Part shown: in pieces, positions 23,028-32,159 of the stretch
How the letters are laid out: each line of letters opens with the position of its first letter
How positions within the stretch are numbered: position 1 is the first letter of the stretch
From: JAJPHF01 sp035293805
GTDB taxonomy: Bacteria > Chloroflexota > UBA6077 > JAJPHF01
Assembly: GCA_035293805.1 (NCBI GenBank)
Contig: DATGMD010000020.1
Coordinates: 39,243 to 103,242, forward strand
Direction of reading: 5' to 3'
Length of the DNA: 64,000 bases
Notes under the pieces: generated by a model
Database searches by the model: none
Told to the model about the DNA's origin: nothing
The model's input: the letters and a program-made list of their open reading frames with translations, nothing else
Made by a program: the position numbers and the translations under genes

Positions 23028-24659
23028 CTACGGCAGGCCGCTCTCTACCGCGCGCTCTGGCGGTCGGCGCAGGCCCGCCGTGAGCAGGCTCCCCAGCAGG
23101 GCGATCAAAACGAATGCCGTCAGCGCGGCCGCATCGTCCCAGCTAGCGATCGCCAGCGCGCCGAATGGCGGCAGGATATAGACGATGCAGATGGTGGAGA
23201 TTGCCGTGCCCACCAGCGCCGGCCGCAGCCCCCCATACGCGGCGCTGGCCAGCACCGCGACGAGGAAGAGAATGGCCCAGCCGGGGCCTCCCAGCGGAGC
23301 GACGCAGATCGCTACAAAGAAGGCGATCATGGTCGCGGCTACCGCCGCCCCGTAGTGACGCACCTTGGCGCGCCGCGGCCGGTAGCCGAGCAGATAGACG
23401 CTGAACATGGCCCCGAGGCAGAGCGCCCCGGTAAGCATGATCAGGCCGTTCATCCCCCACCGACCGACGTATGGAGCCGCCAGCGCGCCGCCGAGCAGGT
23501 GTCCCACCGAGAGCAACACGGAATAGATTCCCATGACGGCGCCCCGATCACACTTCTGCGCCTCCGCGATCTCCGCGAGATAGGCCAGGGCGGCCGGGGT
23601 AAAGCCACTCCCAACCAGCACGCCGCCCAGCACCAGGCACGCCAGCAGGGCGTCCGACAGCGGCCACTGTGGCGGCTCAGGCCGGTTCCACTGCCCGAGG
23701 AGCACGCTGGTCAGGCCGAGCGCGCTGACGCTCCAGAGCAGCGTCGCCTGGCGCCCGATGCGGGGCATGACGAATCCCCAGCCGAGCGCGCCGAGGGTGA
23801 ACACCGCGCCCACGAGCAAGACCGCGCCGCCGATGACGGCGGGACTGAGCCCGCCCATCAGCCGCTGCTCCGGCTGCGGGGCTCCCGCGGCGAGGAAGGG
23901 CCCCGTCGCGAACCAGGCCCCCAGCACCGCATTGGCCGCCAGCCAGGCCGGGGCAAATCGCAGGATCGGGCGCGTCAGCAGCCGGCGTGCGATGCCGGGC
24001 GCTCCGGCCGGTGGTCTCCCTCGCGTCTGGTGGTCCCGGACCGCGAGCAACAGCGCCAGCGACGCGGCGTAGATGAGAGCGACGAGCGTAAAGGCCGCGG
24101 TGCCCACCCGCTCGTACAGCGTGCCGCCCAGCACCGCCCCCATCGCGAGGCCCAGCACGGTTGCCGCTTCGTAGCAGCCCATGACGCGCCCGCGCAGGCG
24201 GTCGGAGCCCGCCGTCACGGCCGACAGATAGCTCAGCGTCGCGGGCACCGCGCTCGCGGTGGACAAGCCTTCGAGCACTCGGACGGCGACCAGCACCGGG
24301 ATGACGGCCGTCAGGCCGATGAGCTGGACCGCGATGCCGCCGAGAATCGGCCCGAGGAGCATGAACGACTTGCGGCCCCAGCGATCCGAGAGGCTGCCGA
24401 ATAGCGGCGCCCCGACAAGCTCCGCGGCGTAGAACGTGACGGCGACCAGCGAGGCCAGCCCCACCGTGACCGTGGGGTCGCTGCGACTCTTGAGGCCCAG
24501 GGACACCGCGATGATGAGCCCGGCGCTATACGAGGCGCAGCGCAGGGCGAAGGTTCCGCTCAGCGCGAAGAGCAGCGAGCGAGCATCGGCCGTCGCGCTG
24601 GCAGCCTCCCCGGCAGCTCCAGCACTGGCGCGTCTGGCCCACCCGAACGAGCGCGCCAT
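23028..24659 (-). CDS. MFS transporter with C-terminal DUF4118-like membrane domain
   Basis: A 543-residue polytopic membrane protein. The first about 430 residues look like a major facilitator: AAELVGAPLFGSLSDRWGRK is the loop-2/3 motif (G-x3-D-R-x-G-R-(K/R)), and PATLSYLSAVTAGSDRLRGR is the mirrored loop of the second quarter. From about 440 on, PLGGPGWAILFLVAVLASAA, then LVGTAISTICIVYILPPFG and ALTAFVLIALLGSLLTAG match the four-helix DUF4118 domain usually found in KdpD-type sensor kinases. The fusion is unusual. Start at 24659 has GGGGGAG upstream. Substrate unknown. Its 3' end lies 83 bases from the convergent GrdB-like gene. Confidence 0.82.
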   Translation of the reverse strand: MARSFGWARRASAGAAGEAASATADARSLLFALSGTFALRCASYSAGLIIAVSLGLKSRSDPTVTVGLASLVAVTFYAAELVGAPLFGSLSDRWGRKSFMLLGPILGGIAVQLIGLTAVIPVLVAVRVLEGLSTASAVPATLSYLSAVTAGSDRLRGRVMGCYEAATVLGLAMGAVLGGTLYERVGTAAFTLVALIYAASLALLLAVRDHQTRGRPPAGAPGIARRLLTRPILRFAPAWLAANAVLGAWFATGPFLAAGAPQPEQRLMGGLSPAVIGGAVLLVGAVFTLGALGWGFVMPRIGRQATLLWSVSALGLTSVLLGQWNRPEPPQWPLSDALLACLVLGGVLVGSGFTPAALAYLAEIAEAQKCDRGAVMGIYSVLLSVGHLLGGALAAPYVGRWGMNGLIMLTGALCLGAMFSVYLLGYRPRRAKVRHYGAAVAATMIAFFVAICVAPLGGPGWAILFLVAVLASAAYGGLRPALVGTAISTICIVYILPPFGALAIASWDDAAALTAFVLIALLGSLLTAGLRRPPERAVESGLP

Positions 24660-24707
24660 CCAGGTCTCTCCCCCTGTAACCATGTGCAGGCAGCCGCCTA
24701 ATCGTTC

Positions 24708-24748
24708 AGCAATGCCCCAGCCGTACCGACGCTGGCTGGGGCATTGCT
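24708..24748. terminator. 15-bp perfect stem with 11-base loop
   Basis: AGCAATGCCCCAGCC (24708-24722) and GGCTGGGGCATTGCT (24734-24748) are perfect inverted copies around an 11-base loop. It is downstream of the substrate-binding gene ending at 24801 (minus strand) and upstream of the MFS gene starting at 24659. Terminator between two minus-strand genes is the likeliest role, but no T-tract follows, so an operator or mRNA-stability hairpin is possible. Confidence 0.5.
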
Positions 24749-24800
24749 ATCGCGTGTTCCGAGTATACGTCAAGAACGGAAATGAGCCAGATTATCGGGC

Positions 24801-25835
24801 TTAGAAGCCGACGCGCTCGGCCACCGCGCGCGCCCGCGCCAGCTCGGGCTGCAGCTCCGGCCGCGCCGCCAGCTCGGCGAACGCCCCCTCGGCGAAGTCG
24901 AGCCGCAGCGACTGGTCCAGGCAGCGCACGTCGTCCTGGTCTAGCTCGCCCAGGTCCACCCACTCCTGCAAGTAGCCCTCGAAGCCGGACGGCATCCCGT
25001 CGATGGGGAACGGCATCTCCTCGCACATCTCGGGCGTGCGGCAGGAGAGCGGGATGGTGCGCTCGTCGGGGTCATAGGACAGCAGCCGCCGCCGCCGCTC
25101 CAGGTTCACCAGGTAGCCGTGGTTGTCGGGCATGATCCGCATGAACCAGTACGCGCGGATCATCCCCTTGACGAACGCCCGCACCCAGTCCGGGCGCTCC
25201 TCGATCAGCGACTCGGTGGCGACGATGATGCGGTCCGGCCGGCCCCGCGGGTAGCGCGCGCTTAGGTCGATCAGCTTCCGGTAGCCCTCCGCGAGCAGCT
25301 CCTGGCCCTCGCTGATCGGGATAAACGCGGCGTCCACCTGGCCGGCGCGCAGCGCGGCCGTGCCGTCCGACACGCCGCGCACGAAGCGCACGTCGTGCCG
25401 CGGGTCGAGGCCGTACTCCTTGAGCCAGTAGGCCAGCGCGTAGTAGCGAATGCTGCCGAAGTCCTTCAGCCCGACCAGGCGCCCCCGCAGGCCGGCCAGG
25501 TCGGGAATCTCCGGCTTGCCCATCACCCAGTTCGACTGCTGGTTGCGCCAGCCCGCGATGATGCGGAGCGTGGCCCCCCGGCGGTTCAGGTACACCACCG
25601 TGGACGGCTTCACGTCCATGGCGATGGTCGCCCCCTTCTCCTTCATCGACTGCGCCAGCGCGATCTTCTCCGCGTTGAAGGGAGCCATGCCGCCCGGCAG
25701 CAGCTCGTAGGCGGGATTGCCGTAGTCGTCGAGCAGCCCCTCGTCGACGAAGTAGTTCATCTCGTGGGCGACCATCGGCGGCAGCACGTGGAGCACGTGG
25801 TAGCAGGCCGGGCCCATGCGGACCTTGTCGATCAT
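24801..25835 (-). CDS. NMT1/SsuA-like substrate-binding-fold protein without signal peptide
   Basis: A 344-residue protein of the periplasmic-binding-protein type 2 fold. It begins directly with MIDKVRMGPACYHVLHV, lacking a signal peptide or lipobox, and contains VAHEMNYFVDEGLLDDYG, LAGLRGRLVGLKDFGSIRYY and FVRGVSDGTAALRAGQVDAA (ligand-lobe segments). Related signal-less proteins act as cytoplasmic pyrimidine- or aromatic-precursor binding proteins, or as enzymes such as THI5-type; I cannot choose. ATG 25835 follows GAGAGGACCACGAGC. It is divergent from the lipoprotein gene at 25932, so both probably share a control region of 96 bases. Confidence 0.82.
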   Translation of the reverse strand: MIDKVRMGPACYHVLHVLPPMVAHEMNYFVDEGLLDDYGNPAYELLPGGMAPFNAEKIALAQSMKEKGATIAMDVKPSTVVYLNRRGATLRIIAGWRNQQSNWVMGKPEIPDLAGLRGRLVGLKDFGSIRYYALAYWLKEYGLDPRHDVRFVRGVSDGTAALRAGQVDAAFIPISEGQELLAEGYRKLIDLSARYPRGRPDRIIVATESLIEERPDWVRAFVKGMIRAYWFMRIMPDNHGYLVNLERRRRLLSYDPDERTIPLSCRTPEMCEEMPFPIDGMPSGFEGYLQEWVDLGELDQDDVRCLDQSLRLDFAEGAFAELAARPELQPELARARAVAERVGF

Positions 25836-25931
25836 GCTCGTGGTCCTCTCGACGGCGCGCGGCATCAGGGGCCAGCTGGTGGGGTCTATGCTACACTCGG
25901 GGTCCGGGGGCGTCAAGCCAGGGAGGCGCAG

Positions 25932-27011
25932 ATGCCACGACGCGTAGGGCTCGCGAGCTGTCTGCTGGTGGCGCTGACCGTCGCGTGCCAGGCGGCCGCG
26001 CCCGCGCCGTCGCGCTCGGACGCCGCCCCTCCGCCGGCCGCGGCTCCCTCCGCCGGTGCGCCGGCGGCCACCTCGCCCGCCCAGCCGCCGGCCAGCCTGC
26101 AGAAGATCAACGTGGCCATCCTCTCGACCAACGAGCTGCAGACGATCCCCTGGGTCGCCAAGGACTCCGGCATCTTCGCTCGGCACGGCTTCGACGCCGA
26201 GGTCTCGGTCGTGGCCGGCAGCCCGCGCGTCACGCAGTCGCTCATCGCCGGCGACTTCGACTACGCCATCGCCGGCGTGTCGTCGCTCATCCGCGCCCGC
26301 ATCCAGGGCGCCGACCCGATGATCCTGGCCACCAGCTCGAACACGCTCGGCAGCTTCAACGTCCTGGTCGCCCCCGACTCCGGCATCCACACGCTCCAGG
26401 ACTTGCGGGGCCAGACGGTGGGCGTGACCCAGCTCGGCTCCGACGCGGACGTCTTCCTGCACCTGGCCCTGGAGTGCGCCGGCCTGTCGGCCAACGACGT
26501 GACGATCGTGCAGCACGGGGGCAGCCCGCAGGGCGTCGCGGCCGTCGCCTCGGGGGGCCTCCAGGCGGCCGTGGTGGGCGGCCCCTCGGTCCTCGTCGCG
26601 CTGCGCACCGGCCTGGTCTCCATCGCCGCCGCCCGCGACATGCACATCCTGAGCCTCAGCGGGACGATCGCCGCGACCCGCCGCCACATCGAGCGCGACC
26701 GCGCCGAGGTAGTGCGCTTCATGCGCGCCTACGTGGAGGCGATCCACTTCTTCAAGACCCAGCGCGCGGCGACGATCCAGATGCTCCAGGCCCACAACGC
26801 CGACCTGCCCGCGGACGAGGCGAGCTACATCTACGACGAGGTCGTGGACGTGTTCCAGCCGCTGCCCATGCCGAGCGACGAGGCCCTGGAAGCGGTCATC
26901 GCGCGCGAGACCGAGCCCGGCATGCCGCGGCTGACGCCTGACGACGTGGCGGACCGCAGCGTCCTGCGCGACATCGAGCGCAGCGGCTTCGTGCAGGACC
27001 TGTACAAGTAG
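25932..27011 (+). CDS. ABC-type substrate-binding lipoprotein (NMT1/SsuA-like)
   Basis: A 359-residue lipoprotein: VGLASCLLVALTVACQAA ends in a lipobox Cys near 19. A Pro/Ala linker leads to the binding domain, INVAILSTNELQTIPWVAKD, then GQTVGVTQLGSDADVFLHLA and SPQGVAAVASGGLQAAVVGG, matching the paralogues at 16748, 31002 and 60047. ATG 25932 has GGAGG at good spacing. TACACT at 25892-25897 could be its -10 box. There is no permease gene; the gene is convergent with the Rieske oxygenase at 27079. The ligand may be an aromatic or N-containing compound, judged only by neighbours. Confidence 0.88.
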   Translation: MPRRVGLASCLLVALTVACQAAAPAPSRSDAAPPPAAAPSAGAPAATSPAQPPASLQKINVAILSTNELQTIPWVAKDSGIFARHGFDAEVSVVAGSPRVTQSLIAGDFDYAIAGVSSLIRARIQGADPMILATSSNTLGSFNVLVAPDSGIHTLQDLRGQTVGVTQLGSDADVFLHLALECAGLSANDVTIVQHGGSPQGVAAVASGGLQAAVVGGPSVLVALRTGLVSIAAARDMHILSLSGTIAATRRHIERDRAEVVRFMRAYVEAIHFFKTQRAATIQMLQAHNADLPADEASYIYDEVVDVFQPLPMPSDEALEAVIARETEPGMPRLTPDDVADRSVLRDIERSGFVQDLYK

Positions 27012-27024
27012 GCGCCTGGCGCAC

Positions 27025-27058
27025 CGTGCGGCGCGCCCAGGGCGCGGAGCGCCGCACG
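27025..27058. terminator. 10-bp inverted repeat between convergent genes
   Basis: CGTGCGGCGC (27025-27034) and GCGCCGCACG (27049-27058) form a perfect ten-base stem with a 14-base loop in the 67-base gap between the substrate-binding gene (stop 27011, plus) and the Rieske gene (stop 27079, minus). A shared bidirectional terminator is likely. Confidence 0.6.
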
Positions 27059-27078
27059 CGCGGCCGCATCTCGATCCT

Positions 27079-28290
27079 TCAGGCGAGCGCGGGCGCCATC
27101 AGCTCGTCGAACACCGTGTTGCTGAAATCAAGGATGCGGTCGCGGTCTGGCGTGCGCCAGACGCACGGCGGGTCCTCGCCGCGCTGCACCGCCTCGATGC
27201 CGTCGCGGATCATCTGCCGCAGCATGATCACGCCGCGGTCGGACGCGCCGAGGCGCTCCTGGCCGCGGTCGTAGATCTCGTCCTGGCTGACGATCGCCTG
27301 GAGGTCTTGCAGGCGGTGGACGTGGAGCTGGTCGGTGATGTCGAACGTGCAGCCGGGGGGCAGCTCCGGCGCGCGCCCGTCCACGAACGGCGTGAACACC
27401 GCGCTGAAGATGAGGGTGTGCGTGTCGTCCACCGGCGTGCGGAAAATGGCCGAGTGGCGCGGCCACTTGAACTTGCCGCCCGGCCAGGGCTGCGGCAGGC
27501 GGTTGATGGTCGGCATGATGATGTGCGCCGAGCGCCGGAAGTTGCTGCGCTCGGCGACGCAGAGGATGCCGTACTCGTCCTCGCTCCAGATGACGTGGGG
27601 GATCTCGTGGCCCCAGATGTCGCTGCGCTCGCCGCCGGTGCCCGCGTGCAGGATGCCCGTGTGCGTGGTATCGGGCGAGTTCTCCAGCACCTGGAAGTAG
27701 TTGCAGGGCCACAGCCCGAAGTTCTCGCAGGCCCGCACACCGTCGTCGCGCGCCACCACGTCCAGCTTCGGCAGGATCGGCGGCTCGCCGGGGCCCATAT
27801 AGGCCCAGATGAACCCGCCCAGCTCGCGCACCCGGTAGGCCAAGTGCTTCACACGGTCCTTGAAGCTGCTGTCGGGCGGCTCGGCCGGCTGGGCCAGGCA
27901 GTTGCCCGCCACGTCGAACAGCCAGCCGTGGTAGCAGCACTCGATGCCCTCACGGCGCACGCGGCCGTACTCGAACGACGCGCCGCGGTGGGGGCAGCGC
28001 AGGCCGATCAGGCCGAGGCTCCCGCTCGCGTCGCGGAACAGCACCAGGTCCTCGCCCAGGATGCGGACGGGCGTCGGCCGGCCCGTGAACGTGCCAAGCT
28101 GCTCGCCGTACGACGCGACCGTGCCCCAGCGGCGCTTGTACTCGACCGGCTCGTCGCACTGCCAGAGCGTCTTGATCCCGTCCCAGCGCTCCGAGATGGC
28201 GATCGGGTGCCAGTAGCGCCGCAGCCACTCGCCCGCCGGCGTCCCCGGCCCCACGCGCGTCAGCAGCGCGTTCTCTTCCGCCGTCAGCAT
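27079..28290 (-). CDS. Rieske non-haem iron oxygenase, alpha subunit (aromatic ring-hydroxylating type)
   Basis: A 403-residue oxygenase. The Rieske [2Fe-2S] site is C99-P-H101 with C118-C-Y-H121 (16 residues between). The mononuclear iron site is ENSPDTTHTGILH, giving D207 bridge and ligands H210 and H215. Such enzymes hydroxylate or demethylate aromatic or quaternary-amine substrates with electrons from a separate reductase. No ferredoxin or reductase gene is nearby. ATG 28290 has GAGGAG upstream. It is the third gene of a minus-strand run (30654 Rieske, 29389 binding protein, 28290 Rieske) with gaps of 44 and 40 bases, so these are probably one operon. Confidence 0.92.
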   Translation of the reverse strand: MLTAEENALLTRVGPGTPAGEWLRRYWHPIAISERWDGIKTLWQCDEPVEYKRRWGTVASYGEQLGTFTGRPTPVRILGEDLVLFRDASGSLGLIGLRCPHRGASFEYGRVRREGIECCYHGWLFDVAGNCLAQPAEPPDSSFKDRVKHLAYRVRELGGFIWAYMGPGEPPILPKLDVVARDDGVRACENFGLWPCNYFQVLENSPDTTHTGILHAGTGGERSDIWGHEIPHVIWSEDEYGILCVAERSNFRRSAHIIMPTINRLPQPWPGGKFKWPRHSAIFRTPVDDTHTLIFSAVFTPFVDGRAPELPPGCTFDITDQLHVHRLQDLQAIVSQDEIYDRGQERLGASDRGVIMLRQMIRDGIEAVQRGEDPPCVWRTPDRDRILDFSNTVFDELMAPALA

Positions 28291-28330
28291 GGCCGTGCTC
28301 CTCTCGGCACGCGCGCCCCGCCGCGCGCGG

Positions 28331-29389
28331 CTACTGCGCGCGCTGCCAGTAGCTCGTGTCGACGTACTTCTCGGGCGGCGGCAGCGGCGCGCTCAACTCG
28401 CCCACCTCGCCCAGCAGATCGATGACCGCCTGGATGCCGTTCGGTCGGACGGCGCAGCGCTCGGGGAAGACGCGCTCCTGGGTGACCATCAGGTCGTAGG
28501 TCAGCGCCGTGTACTTCTCCTCCTGCTTCGTGCGCTCCATGAGGAGGGCGATCGCCGCGTCCCGGTTCGCCGGGTCGTAGAGCCACGCGCTCGCCCGCCC
28601 GCAGGCGCGCAGGAAGCGCACTACCTCGTCGGCGTGCGCCCGCGCCCAGTCGCGCCGCACCATGACGGAGTTGAACGAGTAGTCCGGCACCGCCTCGGTG
28701 GAGACCGCTACCCGCCGGAAGCCCTCGTCCATGGCGCGGAAGTCGTCCGGCTGGAGCATCGCCGCGGCGGCCACGGCGCCCGTCTTCATCGCCGCGTAGC
28801 GCTGGGAGGTGCCGCCGGCGGGGATCAGGTCCACCTCGTCCGGTTGCAGGCCGTGCGCCAGGAGCGTGCGGAGGAGGATCAGGGTCGCGCCGGACTTGAG
28901 GTCCGAGACGGCGACCTTCTGGCCCCGCAGGTCCTCCGCGCGCTGGATGGACGGCTGCGCCATGACGGAGTAAACCGGCCGCGCGATCTCCTCGCCGACG
29001 ACGGCGATGTCGGCGCCCTTCTCGTCGGCGATGATGGCGCTGTCGGGGCTGTGGTTCGAGATGTCGAGCGAGCCGCCGGCCAGCGCCTGGGTGGCGCCGA
29101 CCGAGGCGCCGGTGAGCACGATGTCGAGGGTCAGGCCCTCCTGGGCGTAGAAGCCTTTGTCGATGCCCACGTAGTCGACCCAGTAGACGCCCAGGGGGCT
29201 CGTGGTGCCAAAGTTGAGCGTGACGGGCGCGGGCGGTGCGGTGGGGGCTGGCGCGGCCGCCCCACCCACACTGGACGGCGCGGCGGGGGGCGGAGCCGCG
29301 GGGGCCGCCGGCGCGGCCGGCCCGCACGCCGCGAGGATGGCAGCCAGAGCGGCGCCCATTACGGCGCGCCGAAGAGTGTGAGTGTGCAC
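28331..29389 (-). CDS. ABC-type substrate-binding lipoprotein between two Rieske genes
   Basis: A 352-residue lipoprotein with signal ALAAILAACGPAAP, lipobox Cys near 22, and an Ala/Pro linker. The binding domain starts VTLNFGTTSPLGVYWVDYVG and contains LRGQKVAVSDLKSGATLILL. GTG 29389 is used because GGGGGTAGG lies upstream; an ATG ten codons later is possible. It differs from the 16748/25932/31002/60047 group and is closer to taurine/nitrate-type SsuA proteins. Its place between two oxygenase genes suggests it delivers their substrate, although transporter membrane genes are absent. Confidence 0.87.
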   Translation of the reverse strand: MHTHTLRRAVMGAALAAILAACGPAAPAAPAAPPPAAPSSVGGAAAPAPTAPPAPVTLNFGTTSPLGVYWVDYVGIDKGFYAQEGLTLDIVLTGASVGATQALAGGSLDISNHSPDSAIIADEKGADIAVVGEEIARPVYSVMAQPSIQRAEDLRGQKVAVSDLKSGATLILLRTLLAHGLQPDEVDLIPAGGTSQRYAAMKTGAVAAAAMLQPDDFRAMDEGFRRVAVSTEAVPDYSFNSVMVRRDWARAHADEVVRFLRACGRASAWLYDPANRDAAIALLMERTKQEEKYTALTYDLMVTQERVFPERCAVRPNGIQAVIDLLGEVGELSAPLPPPEKYVDTSYWQRAQ

Positions 29390-29433
29390 GCGGACCTACC
29401 CCCTGCTGATGCGCTGTCTCAGGCTGGGCGGCG

Positions 29434-30654
29434 CTATTTCAGGACGACCTCGCGCTCCGGGAACGAATAGGTGGTGGAGGCGGCGACGCCGGTGAAGCCG
29501 TAGCCCAGGTGGCGCTCGACGGGCAGCTCGATCCAGGGCGAGTTCTTCGCCGGATCGCGGACGACGCCGAGCGGGTCCTCGCCGCGCTCGACGCGCTCGA
29601 TCTGCTCGAGCAGCGTGCGGCGATAGAGCGCCACGCCGCGGTCGCTCTCGCCGAGATTCTCGGCGGTGTGGTCGGTGATCTCGCCCTGCGTAATCATGAC
29701 CATCATGTCCTGGGCGTTCAGGACCTCGGGCATGAACTTCCCGTCGGGCGTTTGCCAGGGATTGTCCCAGACCGGCACATCCGCCCGCGGCGCCTTGCCC
29801 GCTTCGCGCTTGCGGCAGTTCAGCCAGAAGTGGAGCGTGTTGGTATCGTCGACGGGCACGCGGATCTGATACTGCACCCAGTCGGCGTGATAGGGCACGA
29901 CGGCGGTGCCCGGAAAGAGCTGGGGATGGCCGATGCGCCACTCCTCGGACTCTTCCGTATCGCCTTCCCACAGGCGCTTCTTGATGATGCCGTACTCGAA
30001 CACCTCGTAGGCCACCTTCTGATGGTGCCGCACGGCGACCGGCGGCAGCCCCAGCCTGGCCCGCGCGTAGTTCGTGTACTTCATGTGCAGGTACTCGACG
30101 TGGAGCGGGTCCAGCGTGTTCTCGGCCACCTGGAGCCAGTTGCAGGGGATGCGGCTGATACCCACGTCCTGCTCCCAATCGTCGCCCACCAGGTGCTCGT
30201 AGCGCGGCAGCAGCGGCGCCGGCGCCGCGCCCAGGTACGCCCACACCAGCCCGCCCATCTCCTGCACCGGATAGGCAGGAATCTTGATCCGCTGCCGCAG
30301 GGTGCTGGTGGCCGGCTCGGCCGGTGTCTCGAGACACTGGCCCTGCTTGTCGAACTTCCAGCCGTGATAGGCGCAGCGCAGGCCCACGCCGTCGATCATG
30401 CCGCAGGCGAGGGAGGTGCCGCGGTGCGGGCAGCGCTCGGCGACGAGGCCGAGGGCGCCATCCTCGGAGCGGAACAGCGCGAGGCGCTCGCCGAGCAGCT
30501 TGACGGCTTTGACGGGCTCGTCGCGTAGCTCGGCCACGGCGGCGACGGGGTGCCAGAAGCAGCGCATGTAGCGGCCCATCGGCGTGCCCGGCCCGACGAG
30601 CGTGAGGCGGTCCTGGCGCCGTTTGCGGTGGGCGGCATGATCCGTTGTCGTCAT
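29434..30654 (-). CDS. Rieske non-haem iron oxygenase, alpha subunit
   Basis: A 406-residue oxygenase with Rieske ligands C75-P-H77 and C94-A-Y-H97 and the iron-site segment ENTLDPLHVEYLH (D182, H185, H190). It begins with a basic leader before LTLVGPGTPMGRYMRCFWHP, a start shared by all three Rieske proteins of the window. It heads the minus-strand operon that continues with a binding protein and a second Rieske gene. The start at 30654 gives the expected family length. Substrate and redox partners are not known. Confidence 0.92.
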   Translation of the reverse strand: MTTTDHAAHRKRRQDRLTLVGPGTPMGRYMRCFWHPVAAVAELRDEPVKAVKLLGERLALFRSEDGALGLVAERCPHRGTSLACGMIDGVGLRCAYHGWKFDKQGQCLETPAEPATSTLRQRIKIPAYPVQEMGGLVWAYLGAAPAPLLPRYEHLVGDDWEQDVGISRIPCNWLQVAENTLDPLHVEYLHMKYTNYARARLGLPPVAVRHHQKVAYEVFEYGIIKKRLWEGDTEESEEWRIGHPQLFPGTAVVPYHADWVQYQIRVPVDDTNTLHFWLNCRKREAGKAPRADVPVWDNPWQTPDGKFMPEVLNAQDMMVMITQGEITDHTAENLGESDRGVALYRRTLLEQIERVERGEDPLGVVRDPAKNSPWIELPVERHLGYGFTGVAASTTYSFPEREVVLK

Positions 30655-31001
30655 CGCCTGACCTCCGGGCCAGCTATTAGAGCCCGGGACGATAGATGAG
30701 CCTGTCGTCGGCTGTCAAGGCGAGACTCTCCCCCGGCCCCCCTCCCGGAAGGGCCGGGGGAGAGGGACGACGGGGCGCCGGTCCCCCCACGGCGAGGGAC
30801 GGGGCGCCGGCGGGTCCCGATGCTGGGGGGAGCAGGAGAGGCGAGGACCGAAGAATGAGCCGGCCGCCTTGACGCCACGGCGCCCGCGCGCCCATAGTAG
30901 CGACCGGGCGCAGGCCCCTGGCCCGCCGCGAGCGAGACTCAGCGGGAGCCGGCTGGCGCTGGGCCGGTCGCCGCGACGTCTATCTCCATCGCTGGGCAGG
31001 A
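30655..31001. other. Divergent intergenic region containing a strong hairpin
   Basis: This 347-base gap separates the divergent Rieske (30654, minus) and substrate-binding (31002, plus) genes. Apart from the GC-rich hairpin at 30726-30764 and the expected promoters I see no gene. The bases near 30860-30960 are open in several frames but show no family resemblance. Confidence 0.4.
30726..30764. repeat. GC-rich inverted repeat of the CCCTCTCCCC/GGGGAGAGGG type
   Basis: CTCTCCCCCGGCCC (30726-30739) and GGGCCGGGGGAGAG (30751-30764) form a perfect 14-base stem with an 11-base loop. The arms resemble those of the 34-base dispersed repeat found at 34644, 55095 and 55147, so it looks like a divergent member of a REP-like family placed between genes. 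Confidence 0.6.
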
Positions 31002-32159
31002 ATGCACTTGTCGTCGCGCTTGACACGCCTTGTCGCGCTGGTCGCCTGCCTCGTCGTGCTGGCGGCCTGTGGCCCGGCGGCATCCGCCCCAGCGGCCCAG
31101 CCCCGCCCAGACACCGCTGGCAGCGCGAGCCCAGCGGTTGCCGCTCCGGGGCCCGACTCATCGCCGGCTAGCAACAGCGGTCCCGGCAGCGTTGGCGGCA
31201 GCGCCGCGGCGGGCGGGCTTGCCGCGAGCGCCGGGGCATCGACGGCGCCAGGGGAGCCAGCCGTCCCAATTCACCTGACCGCCGCCTACAGCGCCGTCAG
31301 CGGGGCGATGGCGCCCGCCTGGTTCGCGGCCGACGGCGGCTACTTCGCGCAGCAAGGGCTCGACGTCGATCTACGGTACGTCGCAACGGCTACCACGCTC
31401 ACGCCGGCCCTGCTCGCGGGTGAGATCCAGGTCGCGCTCGTCGGCGGCGGCGAGGTCGTGCAGGCTACCCTCGCCGGCGGCGATCTCGTGCTCGTCGGCA
31501 GCCTGGTGCCGGTGCTCGTCTTCTCCATCTACGGCGACCCGGCGCTGGCGACCCTGGACGACCTCGGGGGCAAGCGCCTGGCCGTCACGCGCTTCGGCAC
31601 CGCCACCGAGTTCGCCGCTCGTGAGGCGCTGCGCGGCGTGAATCTGGAGCCGGGGCGCGACGTGGCGCTCGTTCAGGCCGGCGGCGTGCCCGAAGCGTTG
31701 GCGGCGCTGCAGGCGGGCGGCGTCGAGGCCGCGGTGCTGTCGCCGCCCACCACGCTGCGCGCCCGGCAGGCCGGCCTGCGCGAGCTGCTCGACCTGGCCG
31801 CCGCGGGCGTGCCCTACCTGCAGACCGCCGTCGCCACCAGCCAGCGCCAGGTGGCCGACAACCCGGAGGCGCTGCGCCGCTTCCTGGCCGCGCTCGCCGA
31901 CGGCGTCGCCCGCGCCCAGAGCGACCGCGCCTTCGCCACCGCGACGATCGCGGCGTACACGGGCAACCCCGGCGCCGACGTGGTCGACGAGACCTACGCC
32001 GCCTTCGTGCCCCGCTTCCCGCGGCTGCCGTACGTCCCCGCCGATGCCGTGCAGGCCGCGCTGAACGAGCTGGCCAGCCGCGACGAGCGCGCGCACACGG
32101 CCGACCCGTCGCAGTTTTACACCAACCGCCTCGTCGCGGAGCTGGAGGGCCGCCCATGA
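31002..32159 (+). CDS. ABC-type substrate-binding lipoprotein coupled to an ornithine cyclodeaminase homologue
   Basis: A 385-residue lipoprotein with signal LVALVACLVVLAACGPAA, lipobox Cys near 24, and a long Ala/Gly/Ser linker. The binding domain reads IHLTAAYSAVSGAMAPAWFA, GKRLAVTRFGTATEFAAREA and VPEALAALQAGGVEAAVLSP, as in its paralogues at 16748, 25932 and 60047. Its stop codon overlaps the ATG of the next gene (ATGA, 32156-32159), so translation is coupled to the cyclodeaminase-like enzyme. This tight link suggests the enzyme acts on the bound ligand. Confidence 0.9.
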   Translation: MHLSSRLTRLVALVACLVVLAACGPAASAPAAQPRPDTAGSASPAVAAPGPDSSPASNSGPGSVGGSAAAGGLAASAGASTAPGEPAVPIHLTAAYSAVSGAMAPAWFAADGGYFAQQGLDVDLRYVATATTLTPALLAGEIQVALVGGGEVVQATLAGGDLVLVGSLVPVLVFSIYGDPALATLDDLGGKRLAVTRFGTATEFAAREALRGVNLEPGRDVALVQAGGVPEALAALQAGGVEAAVLSPPTTLRARQAGLRELLDLAAAGVPYLQTAVATSQRQVADNPEALRRFLAALADGVARAQSDRAFATATIAAYTGNPGADVVDETYAAFVPRFPRLPYVPADAVQAALNELASRDERAHTADPSQFYTNRLVAELEGRP

